Assembly: GCA_964019165.1 (NCBI GenBank)
Contig: OZ025268.1
Location: 11,490,359-11,554,358 of the forward strand
Direction: 5' to 3'
DNA length: 64,000 nucleotides
Origin: Mastigias papua
Lineage: Eukaryota; Cnidaria; Scyphozoa; Rhizostomeae; Mastigiidae
Part shown: positions 61,886 to 64,000 of the stretch, piece after piece
Position numbering within the stretch: the stretch's first letter is position 1
How the letters are laid out: every line of letters starts with the position of its first letter
The notes under the pieces: generated by a model
What the model was told of the DNA's origin: nothing
The model's input: the letters and a program-made list of their open reading frames with translations, nothing else
Database searches by the model: none
Position numbers and translations under genes: made by a program

Positions 61886-62221
61886 CTGCATTATATAAAT
61901 AAGACTTTTGATTAATCTCTTGAAAATATAATAAAAAAGTACAAAAGTCAGTACTTCCATTCAGTCTTGCAGGTGCAGACGAAAGGCCTTTTAAATAGAT
62001 TAATAACTCCCTCTAAACAACAACGACCCTGTACCCTGGGTGGGAAGGAAACACTGAGACGGAGCAGTCAGCACCAGAGATACATTCCCCTCAAGAATGA
62101 GAAAACCAACAACACTAAGGTAGTTCCAGAAAATGAAAAACAAAAGAAAGGCGTGACCATAAATACTTCACCTCTGTCTGACGTCAGTTGTGTTGACAAA
62201 GTAAAATAAGCTATTTAGGCC

Positions 62222-62420
62222 TATCATCATCATCATCATCATCATCATCAATTTATTTACAGTTGGCTTTGCTATATATATAGCTAAAAGAAGCTAATTA
62301 AGGCCAACTAATACTAAAATTAAAGAAAAACAAAACTAAGAATAATCTAATTACCGGTAATTGTTAAATACAAACTAATTTGTAATACAAATACAATTTG
62401 TAATTGTAAATACAAACTAA
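62222..62420 (-). repeat. Retroelement 3' end with (ATG)n tail in GTDC1 intron
   Basis: The (ATC)9 run at 62222-62250 is the tail of a minus-strand element whose 3' region (TTGGCCTTAATTAGCT, CCAACTGTAAATAAATTGAT) matches that of the LINE copy at 33045-33630 (TAGGCCTTAATTAGCT, CTACTGTAAGCAAATTGAT). No protein remnant is recognisable here. Confidence 0.6.
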
Positions 62421-62618
62421 TCAGTTTACGTCTTATAAAGCACCTAGGCACAGCTAGGACCATTCCGTACTCATGTACGAAAACAGAGTGACATATGTTC
62501 GCTCATGTTTGCCATTCACAATACTCCGCTTTGAGAACGGCACTCCGCTCTAAGAACGTAGCTGCTTTGAATACGCAAATAAATATGGATACTTAGTTAC
62601 AAAAGCAACTAAAATGAC

Positions 62619-62710
62619 CTGTAACTGGTGTCCTCGAACAAGGTGAGGCTTCTTGCAGAAATTACGGAGTCTTTTCAACAACTGATTGCTCGTATTATAC
62701 AAATATTGAT
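62619..62710 (-). CDS. GTDC1: GTDC1, penultimate exon
   Basis: Acceptor GTCTTTTTTTAG, 92 bp, donor CAG/GTCATT. Encodes, after two bases that complete the split codon, QYLYNTSNQLLKRLRNFCKK then PHLVRGHQLQ. The pattern 'YLY.T..QL.KRL.NFCK.P' is characteristic of the GT-B glycosyltransferase-like GTDC1. It joins the 5' exon in phase 1 and the 3' exon in phase 0 without breaking the frame. Confidence 0.9.
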
Positions 62711-63155
62711 CTAAAAAAAGACAATGAATTAATCAATATATCGAATAAAATAACTTTTACCTTTGGTGATACCAGAAAACAAATCCTATACCAAAACAGA
62801 TATCAGATGAAATACTTTCAGTTTCACGTTCACAGAGTCAGTCAGATGACTGTTACCATCTTATTCAATTGAAGTCTTCCTCCACATAAAAGCAACAGCA
62901 AAAACCTGGCATTTGCAATAACAACACAACTTTGAGTAATTTTAGCAAATGGCGTCATAGACTCTGAGGCTACAAAGGGGTTTAAGCCAGTATAACCTCA
63001 CTAAATAGAACAATCTCGAACGGATTATTGTTCTTTGGAGGTAATCTAGTCTCAGCCGGACCTATATCTTCTGCGATTCTCATTCCCGGCAAACAGGTTC
63101 GCATTTACAAGGAAATCTGCCCGTACAAAGAACTTCAAGAAGCGTTTTGAAATAC
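62711..63155 (-). other. GTDC1 intron, 445 bp
   Basis: Begins GTATTT after the exon at 63156-63226 and ends in TTTTTTTAG. Splits a GAT (Asp) codon after its first base. No other content. Confidence 0.8.
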
Positions 63156-63226
63156 CAGGAAAGATCTCTGGATAGACAAGCCTTCTTGGACAAAGAGGGT
63201 AACACCCCAAAGACACAGCTTCTAGC
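63156..63226 (-). CDS. GTDC1: GTDC1, third-to-last exon
   Basis: GTDC1 (QTMAN) is the glycosyltransferase that adds mannose to queuosine at the wobble base of tRNA-Asp. This 71-bp exon follows a strong acceptor (TTATTTTTCTCTCTTTTCAG) and encodes LEAVSLGCYPLCPRRLVYPE then IFP, framed by split codons on both sides. 'EAV..GCYPLCP..LVYPEIFP' is the conserved nucleotide-sugar-binding loop of the GTDC1 C-terminal domain, equivalent to the E-x7-E region of GT4 enzymes. It ends CCTG/GTATTT in phase 1. Together the three exons give 77 contiguous residues that read continuously as a GTDC1 C-terminus. Earlier exons are beyond the window or not identifiable in 63230-64000. Confidence 0.9.
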
Positions 63227-63229
63227 CTG

Positions 63230-64000
63230 AAAAGAGAGAAAAATAACATTTGATTGACTAGCAATACTAAGAGGCTAAAAAATCATAAGGTTTTAGGTGA
63301 TGCCTTGTTTAGTTATAAAACATTGCTTAAGCTGTTCCAAGAGAAAGTCCTGATTAATTAAATGAGAAACCTTCTCCAAGCATTTCAGGCCATCCCTTGT
63401 TGTAGGTTTACCATATAGACTAAAGTCAGCAAGCTGGAGCTAGAAATGGCTAATTTAGAAACAACTTTAATTGTACAGCAAGGATTCTAACAGCACGATT
63501 GACCATCCTCTTTCCTTACAGCCATTATGTTCAAACAGCATGTTTAAAAATCATCCTGCTCACAGACTAAAATGCCTTTCTTATTTTCACTATTGAGTTG
63601 CCATGGGTCATCATTCAGACTTCCCAGATGTCATCTTGTGGACACACAGCAAAGCTACACAGCCATAGAGAACTAAACCCTGTGATTTCTTTTAGATGAG
63701 CGGGAAAGAGCTGAAAATTCGCTGAAGAAGTAAATACTAGAATTAAACCTGAAGGATCCAATACAATAAAACAACGCTCAGAAAATCTGACGGTCTTCCA
63801 TGCAACAAGTGCAACCCCCTGTATCCGTCCCCTGCTTCCAACTATAACATATTTACAGACAACATGCAGGATTATTATGTAATGCATAGGTATTGAAGTC
63901 CTGACATCAATAATGGATGGCAAGCTATTGAGAATCAACAGTCCAGCGAAGAACGATCACGGTCAGCGAAACTATTTACATTCCTAGCGAGCTATTAATC
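63230..64000. other. Upstream GTDC1 intron, with an unexplained minus-strand frame
   Basis: The GTDC1 exon that should precede 63226 (HEF.GVAM-like end) is not visible here. On the minus strand a 47-codon frame (63298-63440) follows an acceptor-like CTAGCTCCAG and reads LADFSLYGKPTTRDGLKCLE, KVSHLINQDFLLEQLKQC, then a stop. It looks protein-like but I do not recognise it. A longer frame at 63615-63938 is also unrecognised. Confidence 0.35.

Noticed and set aside
61967..62209. 80-codon plus-strand frame after a TTGCAG acceptor-like site
   Set aside because: Lies in a GTDC1 intron on the opposite strand, has no recognisable domain and ends at a retroelement tail.

Overview
This is a eukaryotic nuclear window, almost certainly from an animal and probably a marine invertebrate; a cnidarian would fit best, but this is inference. 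The reasons are spliced genes with GT-AG introns on metazoan families (a MARCH-type RING-CH ubiquitin ligase, the queuosine-tRNA mannosyltransferase GTDC1, a DUF229 sulfatase-fold protein), no bacterial gene organisation, AT-rich composition, and a dense load of mobile elements and very long (TA)n arrays.

Layout. 0-4.4 kb: four long (TA)n arrays, an 85-bp direct repeat, a LINE 3' remnant and a Penelope-like GIY-YIG remnant. 4.5-7.4 kb: DUF229 gene on the minus strand, last exon clear, a likely upstream membrane-anchor exon. 9-12 kb: more TA and TG arrays, one of them the loop of a palindrome. 12.5-16.1 kb: a two-exon MARCH-type E3 ligase gene (minus strand), rebuilt from an exact phase-0 splice; its 2.4-kb intron holds a foldback whose arms carry E-box, CRE-like and CCAAT-like motifs. 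16-26 kb: a mosaic of LINE tails, foldbacks, MITEs and two decayed transposase copies. 26.25-29.04 kb: a complete DNA transposon with TTAA target-site duplication, short inverted repeats and an intact 613-residue transposase. 29-46 kb: MITE and LINE fragments, a near-perfect 123-bp hairpin, TA arrays, and long stretches without recognisable genes. 46.54-51.07 kb: a complete Ty3/gypsy LTR retrotransposon (minus strand) with a 5-bp TSD, LTRs differing at one base and an intact 1342-codon gag-pol frame, inserted inside an older MITE. 52-61 kb: SINE-like, LINE and MITE copies, and a foldback interrupted by a Harbinger-type MITE with a TAA duplication. 61.8-63.2 kb: the last three coding exons of GTDC1 (minus strand), whose individual exons are too short to stand out as ORFs.

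The host genes are all on the minus strand but show no functional linkage. The best new material is the intact TTAA transposon and its two dead relatives, the very young gypsy insertion, the hidden GTDC1 exons, and repeated pairing of Penelope-like end motifs with TA arrays. I found no convincing undescribed defence-like or operon-like system. All positions come from reading by eye; no alignment or search was run.
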